From Oscillospiraceae bacterium (GTDB lineage: Bacteria; Bacillota_A; Clostridia; Oscillospirales; Oscillospiraceae): a stretch of DNA of 15,851 nt. The notes under the pieces were generated by a model, which had not been told where the DNA came from, did not search any database, and saw nothing but the letters and a program-made list of their open reading frames with translations. The stretch is from contig JAGBEM010000235.1 of assembly GCA_017936985.1 (NCBI GenBank), positions 1-15,851 of the forward strand. The letters run 5' to 3'. The position numbers and the translations under genes were made by a program. Position 1 is the stretch's first letter. Each line of letters begins with the position of its first letter. This document shows positions 6,670 to 14,510 of this stretch, piece by piece.

Positions 6670-6678
6670 ATGATAGCA
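6670..6678 (-). promoter_or_regulatory. likely extended -10 promoter of the ruv operon
   Basis: On the minus strand TGC directly precedes TATCAT (6670-6675), an extended -10 element, 14 bases before the GAGGTG of the small membrane gene. No good -35 is seen at 17 bases. The short distance to the ribosome binding site leaves a leader of only about 15 bases. Confidence 0.5.
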
Positions 6679-6691
6679 CATTTGTTTTGGT

Positions 6692-6720
6692 TTGCCTAGT
6701 AAATTTTTCTGAAGATACAT
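6692..6720 (+). promoter_or_regulatory. candidate promoter for the ethanolamine operon
   Basis: TTGCCT (6692-6697) and ATACAT (6715-6720) are separated by 17 bases and lie about 48 bases before the first gene. The -10 match is poor. No terminator or paired hairpins of the kind controlled by EutV, and no cobalamin riboswitch, were seen between here and the start codon. Confidence 0.35.
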
Positions 6721-6767
6721 GATTTTCCGCTGGCGGGGAATACTGGCTGTGAAAAGGCGGTGGGTCA

Positions 6768-7850
6768 ATGAAGGAATTTTACAGCGGCACCCGGATCATT
6801 TCCGGAAAAGGCGCCGTGTCTGCGCTGAAAAACTTTGGTATCCAGCGGTTGTTTTTGGTGACGGACCCCTATTTTGCAAAAAACGGATCAGCCCAAGCCA
6901 TTGCCCAGGCGGCAAATGCTCAGGCGGTGGAGATTTTTGATGCAGTTCAGCCGGATCCCTCTGTGGAGCTGGCTGCCAAAGGAACAGCCTGCGTTAAGGC
7001 TTTTCAGCCGGACGCCATCGTGGCACTGGGCGGCGGCAGTGCTATGGACTGTGCCAAAGCCATGGCTTATTTCAGCGGCAGCCCGGCAAAGCTGATCGCC
7101 ATCCCTACCACCTCCGGCTCCGGGTCAGAGGTGACGGATTTCGCCATATTGACCCACCAAACGGTGAAGCACCCTCTGGTGGATCCCCGGCTTCGCCCGG
7201 AGATCGCCATATTGGATGACGAGCTTTTGCAGCAGCTGCCGCCGTCACTGATCGCCGATGCGGGTTTTGATGTGCTTGCCCATGCGTTGGAAGCCTATGT
7301 TGCCAAAAACGCCGGTGCTGTCACCGATGCGCTGGCTAAAGATGCCTTTTGCGCCGCTTTTGCCTGTTTACCGGCTTCTTTTGCCGGGCGCAAGGAGGTG
7401 CGGCTGAAGGTGCATATGGCTGCTACCATGGCCGGTATGGCCTTCACCCAGGCAGGTTTGGGGCTGTGCCACGCCATGGCCCACAGCTTGGGCGGTATGT
7501 TCCATGTGCCGCACGGGCGGCTCAACGCTATTCTGCTCCCGGCGGTCATCCACTGCAACGCCCACAGCGCCAGTGAAAAATATGCATCCCTTGCCCGGGC
7601 GGCAGGTCTTGGTGGCAGTGCAGACACGCTGGCTCTGCGAAATTTAAAAAACGGTCTGATCCGTCTGCGAAGTGAACTGAGGCTGCCGGGGACTCTGGCC
7701 CAGGCCGGTATAGATCCCCGGCAGGTTTGGTACGCTATGGACAACATCGTAAAAGCCACTCTGGCAGACCCCTGCTGTGAAACCAACCCCATCCGGGTGG
7801 AGGATTTTATGGTGCGACAGATCCTGGAAGAGGTGATGGGCCGTGTATGA
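6768..7850 (+). CDS. eutG: iron-dependent alcohol dehydrogenase of the ethanolamine operon (EutG/PduQ type)
   Basis: The enzyme reduces acetaldehyde to ethanol and regenerates NAD+ for EutE within the microcompartment. The 360-residue protein is a group III (iron) alcohol dehydrogenase: the nucleotide-binding GGGSAMD (88-94), TTSGSGSEVT, and iron ligands D168 and H172 in AGFDVLAHALEA, H235 in GLGLCHAMAHSLGG and H249 in HVPHG. The H-to-H spacing of 14 is as in the family. It is the first gene of the operon. The start is the ATG at 6768; the ribosome binding site (AAGGCGGTGG) is less than ideal. It could equally be named pduQ. No N-terminal encapsulation peptide is apparent. The eutA start lies inside its last codons. 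Confidence 0.88.
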   Translation: MKEFYSGTRIISGKGAVSALKNFGIQRLFLVTDPYFAKNGSAQAIAQAANAQAVEIFDAVQPDPSVELAAKGTACVKAFQPDAIVALGGGSAMDCAKAMAYFSGSPAKLIAIPTTSGSGSEVTDFAILTHQTVKHPLVDPRLRPEIAILDDELLQQLPPSLIADAGFDVLAHALEAYVAKNAGAVTDALAKDAFCAAFACLPASFAGRKEVRLKVHMAATMAGMAFTQAGLGLCHAMAHSLGGMFHVPHGRLNAILLPAVIHCNAHSASEKYASLARAAGLGGSADTLALRNLKNGLIRLRSELRLPGTLAQAGIDPRQVWYAMDNIVKATLADPCCETNPIRVEDFMVRQILEEVMGRV

Positions 7851-9225
7851 GCGGCTTTGTAGTGTGGGTCTGGATGTGGGAACCACCTCTACCCAGCTGA
7901 TCGTTTCCCAGCTGGAGATCCAGAATCTGGCAGGCAGCTTCACTGTGCCGGAAATGCAGATCACAAACAGGACCATCCTCTATCAAAGCCCGGTGTACTT
8001 CACACCGCTGAAATCGGAAAGTCTTGTAGACGGCGACGGCATCCGCAAAATCGTGGAAACGGAATATGAAGAAGCTGGTATCCGCCGGGAGGATGTAGAC
8101 ACCGGCGCGGTGATCATCACCGGCGAGACCTCCCGAAAAGAAAACGCCGCAGCAGTATTGGACGCACTGTCTGAGCTGTCAGGAGATTTTGTGGTGGCCA
8201 CCGCAGGCCCGGATCTGGAAAGCATCCTGGCTGCCAAAGGTGCCGGGGCGGTGGAATATTCCAAAGAAACCGGTCAGACCGTACTGCACATGGACATTGG
8301 CGGCGGCACCAGTAATCTTGCGCTGATCGAAGATGGAAAAATCACAGTCACCGGCTGCCTAAATGTAGGCGGCAGGCTGCTGAAACTGGATAGCAGTGGC
8401 AAAATCAACTATATCTCTCCGGTTTTAAAAGAATTATGTAAACTACCCGTCGGAGAGATCATAACCAAACACCAAGCCGAAGAAGTGGCCGCACTGTTGG
8501 TGCAAGCCCTTGAAATGGCGGCAGGACTGCGGGAAAAGACGCCCCTTTGGGACAAACTGTGGACCACGGAAGCAGGCACGCCCTTCTCGATCATGCCCGG
8601 CAAAAAACCAGTCCTCTCTTTTTCCGGCGGCGTAGCCGATTGCATCGAAAAAGAATTGCCTTGGCTGCAATTTGGAGATCTGGGACCGGTTCTGGGCCAG
8701 ATGATCCGGAAAAGCAGGCTGTGTGAAGGCCCTTACCGACTGGGCGACCAAACCATCCGGGCAACGGTCATTGGTGCCGGCTGTCACAGCGCCCAATTAT
8801 CCGGCAGTACCGTATATCACCGCAATATTCCCTTTCCTCTGAAAAACCGCCCTGTAGTACGGCTGACAGAAGCAGAACAGCAGCTTTCCTGCGATGATCT
8901 CGCCAAGTGCATCGCTGCCAAGCTCTCAGCGCAGGATACTGACAGCGTCCTTTCCCTGCCGGGGTGGCAGTCACCGGATTACAACCGGATCAAAGCCTTG
9001 GCAGATGCCATTACCGGCGGTTTTGGAAACCGCCCGATCGCTGTGGCCGTGGAACAGGATATGGCAAAGGCCTTGGGACAGGCCATAGCATTACGAACCA
9101 GCGTCACACGCCCCTGCCTTTGCATCGACCGGGTGCGGCTTACCGAGGGCAGTTATCTGGATGTGGCGCCGCCGGTAGGTCCTTGCCTGCCGGTGGTGGT
9201 AAAAACGCTGATACTCAGTCAGTAA
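7843..9225 (+). CDS. eutA: ethanolamine ammonia-lyase reactivating factor EutA
   Basis: EutA uses ATP to eject damaged cobalamin from ethanolamine ammonia-lyase and restore the enzyme. The 460-residue protein shows the actin/Hsp70-like ATPase signature: GLDVGTTSTQ (9-18), ITGETSRKENAA (92-103) and DIGGGTSNLALI (151-162). The length is in the family range. Translation starts at a GTG (7843-7845) that lies 8 bases inside the end of the alcohol dehydrogenase gene, with AGAGGTG about 7 bases upstream. The overlap suggests coupled translation. It directly precedes eutB, its functional partner. Confidence 0.94.
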   Translation: MYERLCSVGLDVGTTSTQLIVSQLEIQNLAGSFTVPEMQITNRTILYQSPVYFTPLKSESLVDGDGIRKIVETEYEEAGIRREDVDTGAVIITGETSRKENAAAVLDALSELSGDFVVATAGPDLESILAAKGAGAVEYSKETGQTVLHMDIGGGTSNLALIEDGKITVTGCLNVGGRLLKLDSSGKINYISPVLKELCKLPVGEIITKHQAEEVAALLVQALEMAAGLREKTPLWDKLWTTEAGTPFSIMPGKKPVLSFSGGVADCIEKELPWLQFGDLGPVLGQMIRKSRLCEGPYRLGDQTIRATVIGAGCHSAQLSGSTVYHRNIPFPLKNRPVVRLTEAEQQLSCDDLAKCIAAKLSAQDTDSVLSLPGWQSPDYNRIKALADAITGGFGNRPIAVAVEQDMAKALGQAIALRTSVTRPCLCIDRVRLTEGSYLDVAPPVGPCLPVVVKTLILSQ

Positions 9226-9241
9226 ATTAACGGAGGTTCTT

Positions 9242-10606
9242 ATGATACTGAAAACAGTTCTTTCCGGTAAAACATACGCTTTCCGGGACATCAAGGATGT
9301 TCTGGCAAAAGCCAACGAAGAAAAGACCGGCGATAAGCTGGCTGGTCTGGCTGCAAAATCCTCACAGCAGCGAGTTGCCGCCAAGGTGGTACTGTCCGCT
9401 CTGACGCTGGGCGACCTGCGGGAAAATCCGGCAGTTCCTTACGAGGACGATGAAGTGACCCGAATCATTCAGGACAATGTAAATGAGACCGTTTATCAAA
9501 AGATCCGTGGTTGGACAGTTGCGGATCTGCGGGAATGGATCTTGTCTGAAACCACCACCGGTGCGGACATCCGCAAGCTCAGCCGGGGACTAACCTCGGA
9601 AATGGTAGCTGCGGTATGCAAACTGATGAGCAATTTGGATCTGATCTACGCAGCAAACAAGATCACCGTCACCGCCCACTGCAACACTACCATTGGTCTG
9701 CCCGGCACCCTTTCCTGCCGCTTGCAGCCCAACCACACCACCGACGACCCGGAGGGTATCACCGCTTCGGTTCTGGAGGGTCTGAGCTTTGGCGCAGGCG
9801 ATGCCGTCATTGGTCTAAATCCGGTGACGGACTCCCCGGAGCAGGTAGGCAAGGTGCTGCGCCGTTTTCAGGAGATCAAGGAACACTGGCAGATCCCTAC
9901 CCAGATCTGCGTTCTTGCCCATGTCACCGCTCAGATCAAAGCCGTGCGTCAAGGTGCGCCCTGCGATCTGATCTTCCAATCCATTGCAGGCTCGGAAAAA
10001 GGCAACGCTGCTTTCGGATTCAATGCGGCGACTATCGCCGAGGCCAGAGATCTTCTGCTCCGGGACGGCACTGCCGAAGGCCCCAATGTGCTGTATTTTG
10101 AGACCGGCCAGGGCTCAGAGCTTTCCTCGGATGCTCACTTTGGCACAGACCAGGTGACCATGGAAGCCCGGTGCTATGGCTTTGCAAAGCATTTTCAGCC
10201 ATTCCTTGTGAACACAGTCGTGGGCTTTATTGGGCCCGAGTATTTGTATGACGCCCGGCAGGTAACCAGAGCCGGTCTGGAAGATCACTTTATGGGCAAG
10301 CTCACGGGCATTTCCATGGGCTGCGACTGCTGTTACACCAACCACATGAAAGCCGATCAGAATGACATTGAAAATCTGGCTGCGCTGCTGACCATGGCAG
10401 GCTGCAACTATTTCATGGGCATCCCCCACGGCGACGACATTATGCTTAACTACCAGACCACCGGCTTCCGGGAGACCGCCGCGCTACGGGAGCTGACCGG
10501 CAAGACTGCCATTCCGGAATTCCAGCAGTGGTTGGAGAAAATGGGCTTTATAGAAAACGGAAAGCTGACAAAGAAAGCCGGTGACGGCTCCAGTCTGCTG
10601 TTTTGA
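9242..10606 (+). CDS. eutB: ethanolamine ammonia-lyase large subunit EutB
   Basis: EutB carries the active site of the adenosylcobalamin-dependent lyase that turns ethanolamine into acetaldehyde and ammonia. The 454-residue length is normal. Residues known to line the active site in the enterobacterial enzyme are conserved at the same numbers: R160 and Q162 (SCRLQPNHTTDDP), N193, E287 (YFETGQGSELS) and D362 (CDCCYTNHMKADQND). GGAGG lies 7 bases before the ATG, and the gap from eutA is 16 bases. The partner subunit EutC is not next to it: pduL, a small unknown gene, eutN and eutH come between. Confidence 0.97.
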   Translation: MILKTVLSGKTYAFRDIKDVLAKANEEKTGDKLAGLAAKSSQQRVAAKVVLSALTLGDLRENPAVPYEDDEVTRIIQDNVNETVYQKIRGWTVADLREWILSETTTGADIRKLSRGLTSEMVAAVCKLMSNLDLIYAANKITVTAHCNTTIGLPGTLSCRLQPNHTTDDPEGITASVLEGLSFGAGDAVIGLNPVTDSPEQVGKVLRRFQEIKEHWQIPTQICVLAHVTAQIKAVRQGAPCDLIFQSIAGSEKGNAAFGFNAATIAEARDLLLRDGTAEGPNVLYFETGQGSELSSDAHFGTDQVTMEARCYGFAKHFQPFLVNTVVGFIGPEYLYDARQVTRAGLEDHFMGKLTGISMGCDCCYTNHMKADQNDIENLAALLTMAGCNYFMGIPHGDDIMLNYQTTGFRETAALRELTGKTAIPEFQQWLEKMGFIENGKLTKKAGDGSSLLF

Positions 10607-10621
10607 TAAACGGAGGTCAGA

Positions 10622-11230
10622 ATGGAACACTCAGATTTACAGGCAGTGACAGATGCCGTGATCAAATCGCTTTTTGTGGAATTGGAAGCCTCCGGGCGGC
10701 ATGTTCATGTGACAAAAGAGCAGGCACAACGGCTTTTTGGCCACGGCCTGACACCGAAACGACCCCTGTCCCAGCCGGAGCAATTTCTGGCAAATGAACG
10801 CGTTACTGTTATAGGCCCTAAGGGGCAGTTTGAAAATGTAGCGGTTTTAGGCCCGGAACGCAAGGAAGCTCAGGTGGAGATTTCTTTGACCGACGGGCGG
10901 ACGCTGGGCATCACACCTCCGGTGCGTCTTTCCGGCGATGTACAGGGCAGTCCCGGCGCTGCTTTAAAAGGTCCTCGGGGACGGGTAGAACTCTCTCAAG
11001 GGGTCATTACCGCTCAGCGGCACATCCACATGACACCCCAGGATGCCGCCCGGATGGGAGTGAAAGACAAACAGACTGTCCGGCTCCAGGTCTTTACCCA
11101 GCGGCCGCTGATCTTTGACGAGGTACAGGTTCGGGTCAGCCCGGATTTTGCCACTTTCGTGCATCTGGACTATGACGAGGCCAACGCCTGCGGCTTCCAA
11201 AACGGGGATCTGGGGAGGATCTTATCATGA
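10622..11230 (+). CDS. pduL: phosphotransacylase PduL type, with a putative encapsulation peptide
   Basis: PduL converts acetyl-CoA and phosphate to acetyl phosphate and CoA, recycling CoA inside the shell and allowing ATP synthesis by acetate kinase. The 202-residue protein has the two zinc-site motifs GRHVHVT (25-31) and QRHIHMT (132-138), plus FVHLDYDEANACG (179-191), all diagnostic of PduL. The first ~18 residues (helix-forming DLQAVTDAVIKSLF) precede the conserved domain and look like an amphipathic shell-targeting peptide, as in other PduL proteins. GGAGGT lies 4 bases before the ATG. The last bases overlap the next gene as ATGA. In canonical proteobacterial eut operons EutD takes this role. 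Confidence 0.93.
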   Translation: MEHSDLQAVTDAVIKSLFVELEASGRHVHVTKEQAQRLFGHGLTPKRPLSQPEQFLANERVTVIGPKGQFENVAVLGPERKEAQVEISLTDGRTLGITPPVRLSGDVQGSPGAALKGPRGRVELSQGVITAQRHIHMTPQDAARMGVKDKQTVRLQVFTQRPLIFDEVQVRVSPDFATFVHLDYDEANACGFQNGDLGRILS

Positions 11231-11625
11231 CCCGGGCGCTGCTCGTTGGGAAAGAGCCGAGCGTCTCACTGGGCGTCAGCTATACCGCGGACAAGCCTTA
11301 CGACGCGGTGGTCATCGGCTCGCTGGAGCTTTGTCAGCTGCTTCGGTTTTCCGAACAGTCGGTGCTGGAAGCGCTGGCAGAGGGAAAACCCGTATATCTC
11401 TACACCCCCGGTCTTCCGGAGGCACCAAAGAATCGGGCGCTGTCTGCTTCCATCGCCTCTGCTCAGCGGGAACTGAAAAACTGGGGCGTGATCTTTACGG
11501 ACGGCGGCAGAAAAAAGCTGATCACCGCGGAAGAAGCAAAATTGTTGCGCCTTTCCGGTCAAAAACCGGGAAAAGACGCAGTTATGACTCCCCTAGCCAG
11601 GGAAATATTGGAGGGATCGGATTGA
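11227..11625 (+). CDS. unidentified 132-residue protein of the ethanolamine operon
   Basis: This is a real gene by context: its ATG overlaps the pduL stop (ATGA), GGAGG sits 8 bases upstream, and its stop overlaps the eutN start. The product begins MTRALLVGKEPSVSLG and has alternating hydrophobic strands (YDAVVIGSLEL, KPVYLYTPGLP, NWGVIFTD), suggesting a small alpha/beta, flavodoxin- or Rossmann-like fold over the first ~90 residues. A basic helical tail follows (KKLITAEEAKLLRLSGQKPGKD). No catalytic motif, signal peptide or membrane segment is seen. Small uncharacterised proteins encoded between pduL and eutN occur in Firmicutes eut loci (for example the family catalogued as TIGR02536, from memory), and this may be one; that was not verified. 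Cofactor handling or shell assembly are guesses. Confidence 0.8.
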   Translation: MTRALLVGKEPSVSLGVSYTADKPYDAVVIGSLELCQLLRFSEQSVLEALAEGKPVYLYTPGLPEAPKNRALSASIASAQRELKNWGVIFTDGGRKKLITAEEAKLLRLSGQKPGKDAVMTPLAREILEGSD

Positions 11626-11858
11626 AGATCGGAACAGTAACCGGCTCTGTGTGGGCAACCCGAAAGGCCGCTTGTCTGCAAGGGCAGACCTTTCTTGTGG
11701 TACAGGTGGAGACCGGACCTATTGTAGCTGCAGACCAGGTCGGTGCCGGTGTTGGCGACCGGGTTTTGCTGGCCACCGGGACAGTAGCATCCCGGTATTG
11801 CATGGATGCCCCGGTAGATGCGGCTGTGGTAGCCATTATAGACCCCGAGGGGAGGTAA
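11622..11858 (+). CDS. eutN: microcompartment shell vertex protein EutN (CcmL/EutN family)
   Basis: EutN/CcmL pentamers close the vertices of the microcompartment shell. The 78-residue product begins Met-KIGTVTGSVWATRK, the typical opening of the family. It includes FLVVQV, AADQVGAGVGDRVLLATG and APVDAAVVAIID, and is slightly short for the family. Translation starts at a TTG (11622-11624) with GGAGGG 6 bases upstream; TTG and the preceding gene's TGA overlap. The next gene's ribosome binding site lies within its final codons (GAG GGG AGG TAA). Confidence 0.92.
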   Translation: MKIGTVTGSVWATRKAACLQGQTFLVVQVETGPIVAADQVGAGVGDRVLLATGTVASRYCMDAPVDAAVVAIIDPEGR

Positions 11859-11861
11859 ATC

Positions 11862-12944
11862 ATGTCCGCTCATGAGATACTGATCTCCGTCATGGCAGTG
11901 TTTGCCCTGCTGGGTGCCATTGACCGCATCATCGGCAACCGGTTTGGGATCGGGCAGGAGTTTGAAAACGGCATTCTGGCCATGGGTTCTCTTGCTATGG
12001 CTATGGTGGGAATTATTGCTCTGGCTCCGGTGCTTGCCAGTCTTCTGCGCCCGGTGGTCGTACCTGTATACACGTTTCTGGGAGCAGATCCTGCCATGTT
12101 CGCAGGCACCATTCTGGCCTGTGATATGGGCGGCGGCGTGCTGGCAACGGAGCTGACTGCAGATGCCCAGGCAGCAGGCCTGGGCGGTGTGATCACCGGC
12201 TCTATGCTAGGTGCCACCATTGTGTTTACCCTGCCGGTAGCCATGGGGATTTTGGAGCCAGAAGATCGTCCCGCCATGGCAAAGGGCATTCTTTGCGGCA
12301 TCGTGACCATTCCCATTGGCGTGTTAGCCGGCGGTTTGGTGGCAGGGTATCCTGTGATGATGGTGCTTCGCAACCTGATTCCCATCGTGATCATCGCCGC
12401 ATTGATCGCCTTGGGTCTGTGGAAAGCGGAAAAGTGGATGATCAAAGGCTTTGGTTGGTTTGGCAAAGGCGTGGTGGCACTGATCACCATCGGTCTGGCC
12501 GCCGCCATTGTAGAAGCACTGACAGGCTTTGTGATCATTCCCGGTATGGCACCGGTGTCTGATGGCTTCCAAACGGTTGGCTCCATTGCCATTGTGCTGG
12601 CAGGTGCCTTCCCACTGGTGTATGTGATCACCAAGCTGCTGCGAAAGCCGCTTTTGAAGCTGGGCGGTCTGCTGGGTATCAACGATACCGCTGCAGCAGG
12701 CCTGATCGCCAGTCTTGCCAATTCCATCGCCACTTTTGGACTGGTCAAGGACATGGATCGACGGGGAAAGGTAGTCAATATTGCGTTTGCTGTCAGCGCG
12801 GCCTTCGTATTCGGCGATCACCTGGGTTTCACTGCAGGCTTTGCGCCGGAACTTCTGCCGGCTGTGATCGTGGGAAAACTGGTGGGTGGCATCAGCGCGG
12901 TGGCTGTTGCCCTGCTCCTGACCCGGGAGAAAAATAACCACTAA
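11862..12944 (+). CDS. eutH: ethanolamine permease EutH
   Basis: EutH is the membrane importer for (protonated) ethanolamine, important when the substrate is scarce or the pH low. The 360-residue protein is hydrophobic throughout, with about 10-11 membrane segments beginning at residue 5. It has family motifs such as IDRIIGNRFGIGQEFENGI (20-38), ACDMGGGVLATEL (86-98) and GINDTAAAGLIASLANSIA in the second half. AGGGGAGGT precedes the ATG by 6 bases, within the end of eutN, from which it is 3 bases away. Its place in the middle of the shell and enzyme genes, before eutC, is unusual. Confidence 0.94.
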   Translation: MSAHEILISVMAVFALLGAIDRIIGNRFGIGQEFENGILAMGSLAMAMVGIIALAPVLASLLRPVVVPVYTFLGADPAMFAGTILACDMGGGVLATELTADAQAAGLGGVITGSMLGATIVFTLPVAMGILEPEDRPAMAKGILCGIVTIPIGVLAGGLVAGYPVMMVLRNLIPIVIIAALIALGLWKAEKWMIKGFGWFGKGVVALITIGLAAAIVEALTGFVIIPGMAPVSDGFQTVGSIAIVLAGAFPLVYVITKLLRKPLLKLGGLLGINDTAAAGLIASLANSIATFGLVKDMDRRGKVVNIAFAVSAAFVFGDHLGFTAGFAPELLPAVIVGKLVGGISAVAVALLLTREKNNH

Positions 12945-12964
12945 ATTGGAATGAAGGTGACATC

Positions 12965-13873
12965 TTGAATAAACAGGAATTAAGCGCCATGGTGGCAGAG
13001 ATCCTGGGGCAGCTGGGCAAGGAACCCATGGTCAAAGGCAGCGATTATAAGCCCACAGATCCCGGTCCCCAGCCGGAAGACAGCTGCTTGCATGACGGTG
13101 ATTTTGTGCCGGATGTGACGAAGCTGGATCTTCGGAAGCTCTATCTGGTAAACGACCCGGCAAACGAAGAAAAATATCGGAAAATGAAAGAAAAGACCCC
13201 TGCCCGTTTAGGCAGCGGCCGGGCCGGTCCTCGATACAAGACCTTGACCATGCTCCGTTTCCGGGCAGACCACGCCGCGGCGCAGGATGCAGTATTCTCC
13301 CAGGTGCCGGAGGAATTTGCGCAAAAGAACGGTCTGGTTGCAGTACAAACCTGCTGTCAAAGCAAGGACGAGTATCTGACCCGTCCGGATCATGGCCGTC
13401 GCTTCGATGAGGAAAATCAGAAGATCATCCGCAACGCAATCAAGGGAGCGCCTAAGGTACAGCTGGTCGTTGGCGACGGGCTGTCCTCCGCAGCCATTAT
13501 GGCAAATGCAATGGACTGTCTGGCAGCCATTCAGGACGGACTGAAGATGCGTGGGATCGAGACCGGTCAACCTCTGTTTGTCCGATATTGCCGAGTCGGC
13601 GCAGGCGATGCGGTGGGCGATGTTACAGGTTGTGAGTTGGTATGCGTTTTGGTTGGCGAGCGGCCGGGTCTAGTAACGGATAAGAGTATGTCCGCCTATA
13701 TCACCTACAAGCCCCACACCGGCGTTCTGGAATCTGCCCGAACAGTGGTCAGCAACATCCACAGCCAAGGCACACCGGCAGTGGAAGCCGGCGCTTATGT
13801 GGCGGAGCTCATTGACACCATTTTGAAGAAAAAAGTTTCCGGCGTTGGCCTGCACCTGGAGGCCGCCCAATGA
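12965..13873 (+). CDS. eutC: ethanolamine ammonia-lyase small subunit EutC
   Basis: EutC pairs with EutB and holds part of the adenosylcobalamin site. The 302-residue protein has the family blocks RLGSGRAGPRYKT (81-93), DEYLTRPDHGRR (135-146), VVGDGLSSAAIMAN (168-181) and VGERPGLVTDKSMSAYITY (230-248). The first ~18 residues (NKQELSAMVAEILGQLGK) form an amphipathic helix joined to the core by a long variable linker (about 21-75), fitting the known role of the EutC N-terminus in targeting the lyase to the shell. Translation starts at TTG (12965-12967) after AAGGTG; the next in-frame ATG at residue 9 would break this helix. The stop overlaps the eutL start as ATGA. Confidence 0.95.
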   Translation: MNKQELSAMVAEILGQLGKEPMVKGSDYKPTDPGPQPEDSCLHDGDFVPDVTKLDLRKLYLVNDPANEEKYRKMKEKTPARLGSGRAGPRYKTLTMLRFRADHAAAQDAVFSQVPEEFAQKNGLVAVQTCCQSKDEYLTRPDHGRRFDEENQKIIRNAIKGAPKVQLVVGDGLSSAAIMANAMDCLAAIQDGLKMRGIETGQPLFVRYCRVGAGDAVGDVTGCELVCVLVGERPGLVTDKSMSAYITYKPHTGVLESARTVVSNIHSQGTPAVEAGAYVAELIDTILKKKVSGVGLHLEAAQ

Positions 13874-14496
13874 TCCCGGTGAAAATTTTGTCCATTCGGT
13901 ATCTGGCAAATGCCACCCCAGGCCTGGCCCAGGCATTGGGTGCGCCAAAAGGCTATCCCAGCCTGGCTATGATCACAACCGACTGCGACGATGCCACCTA
14001 TATCGCACTGGATGCTGCCACCAAAGCAGCTGATGTCAAGGTTTGCTACGCCAGAAGCTTTTACGCCGGTGCTGCCAACGCCTCCACCCCCAACGCAGGT
14101 GAAGTCATCGGTATTTTGGCAGGCCCTACCCCCGGCGCGGTACGCAGCGGCATGGATGCCGCCATTGCCGCATTGGGCAGGCTGGGTTTCACAGAAACGA
14201 ACGGCGTTCCTTATCTTGCGCACACCGTCAGCAGCGTAGGCACTTACCTGGCGACTGAAGCCGGTGTAGGCGTCGGCAGCGCCATTGCCTATTTGATTGC
14301 GCCGCCATTGGAAGGTATGTACGCTATGGATGCGGCTTTGAAAGCAGCAGATGTAAAGTTATGTAAACTATACGCACCCCCCAGCGAAACGAATTTCGGC
14401 GGTGGACTGCTCTGCGGCACCCAATCTGCCTGCGACGCTGCCTGTACCGCCTTCTCTCAGGCGGTGGCAGAAGTGGCTGCCCTACCCAAAAAATAA
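13870..14496 (+). CDS. eutL: microcompartment shell protein EutL (tandem BMC domains)
   Basis: EutL is a two-domain BMC protein that forms trimeric shell tiles with a central pore thought to open and close. The 208-residue protein shows the duplication directly: ALDAATKAADVKVCY (46-60) and AMDAALKAADVKLCK (152-166) are near-identical repeats. GEVIGILAGPTPGAVRSG (77-94) and GGLLCGTQSACDAA (178-191) follow each repeat. GGAGG lies 7 bases before the ATG, inside the end of eutC. The gene lies between eutC and eutE, as in several Firmicutes. It ends 14 bases before eutE. Confidence 0.95.
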   Translation: MIPVKILSIRYLANATPGLAQALGAPKGYPSLAMITTDCDDATYIALDAATKAADVKVCYARSFYAGAANASTPNAGEVIGILAGPTPGAVRSGMDAAIAALGRLGFTETNGVPYLAHTVSSVGTYLATEAGVGVGSAIAYLIAPPLEGMYAMDAALKAADVKLCKLYAPPSETNFGGGLLCGTQSACDAACTAFSQAVAEVAALPKK

Positions 14497-14510
14497 AGGA
14501 TGTGAAATGC

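Noticed and set aside
6728..6745. Possible hairpin (TTCC/GGAA or CCGC/GCGG) before the alcohol dehydrogenase gene
   Set aside because: The stems are short and mutually exclusive with tiny or bulged loops and no T run, so it does not support an attenuator or an ANTAR target.
11115..11621. Long upstream extension of the eutN frame
   Set aside because: It overlaps pduL and the 132-residue gene out of frame; EutN homology starts only at the TTG at 11622.
11870..12778. 302-codon open frame antisense to eutH
   Set aside because: It mirrors the eutH codon pattern; the plus-strand product is a clear EutH, and the antisense product has low complexity and no recognisable domain.
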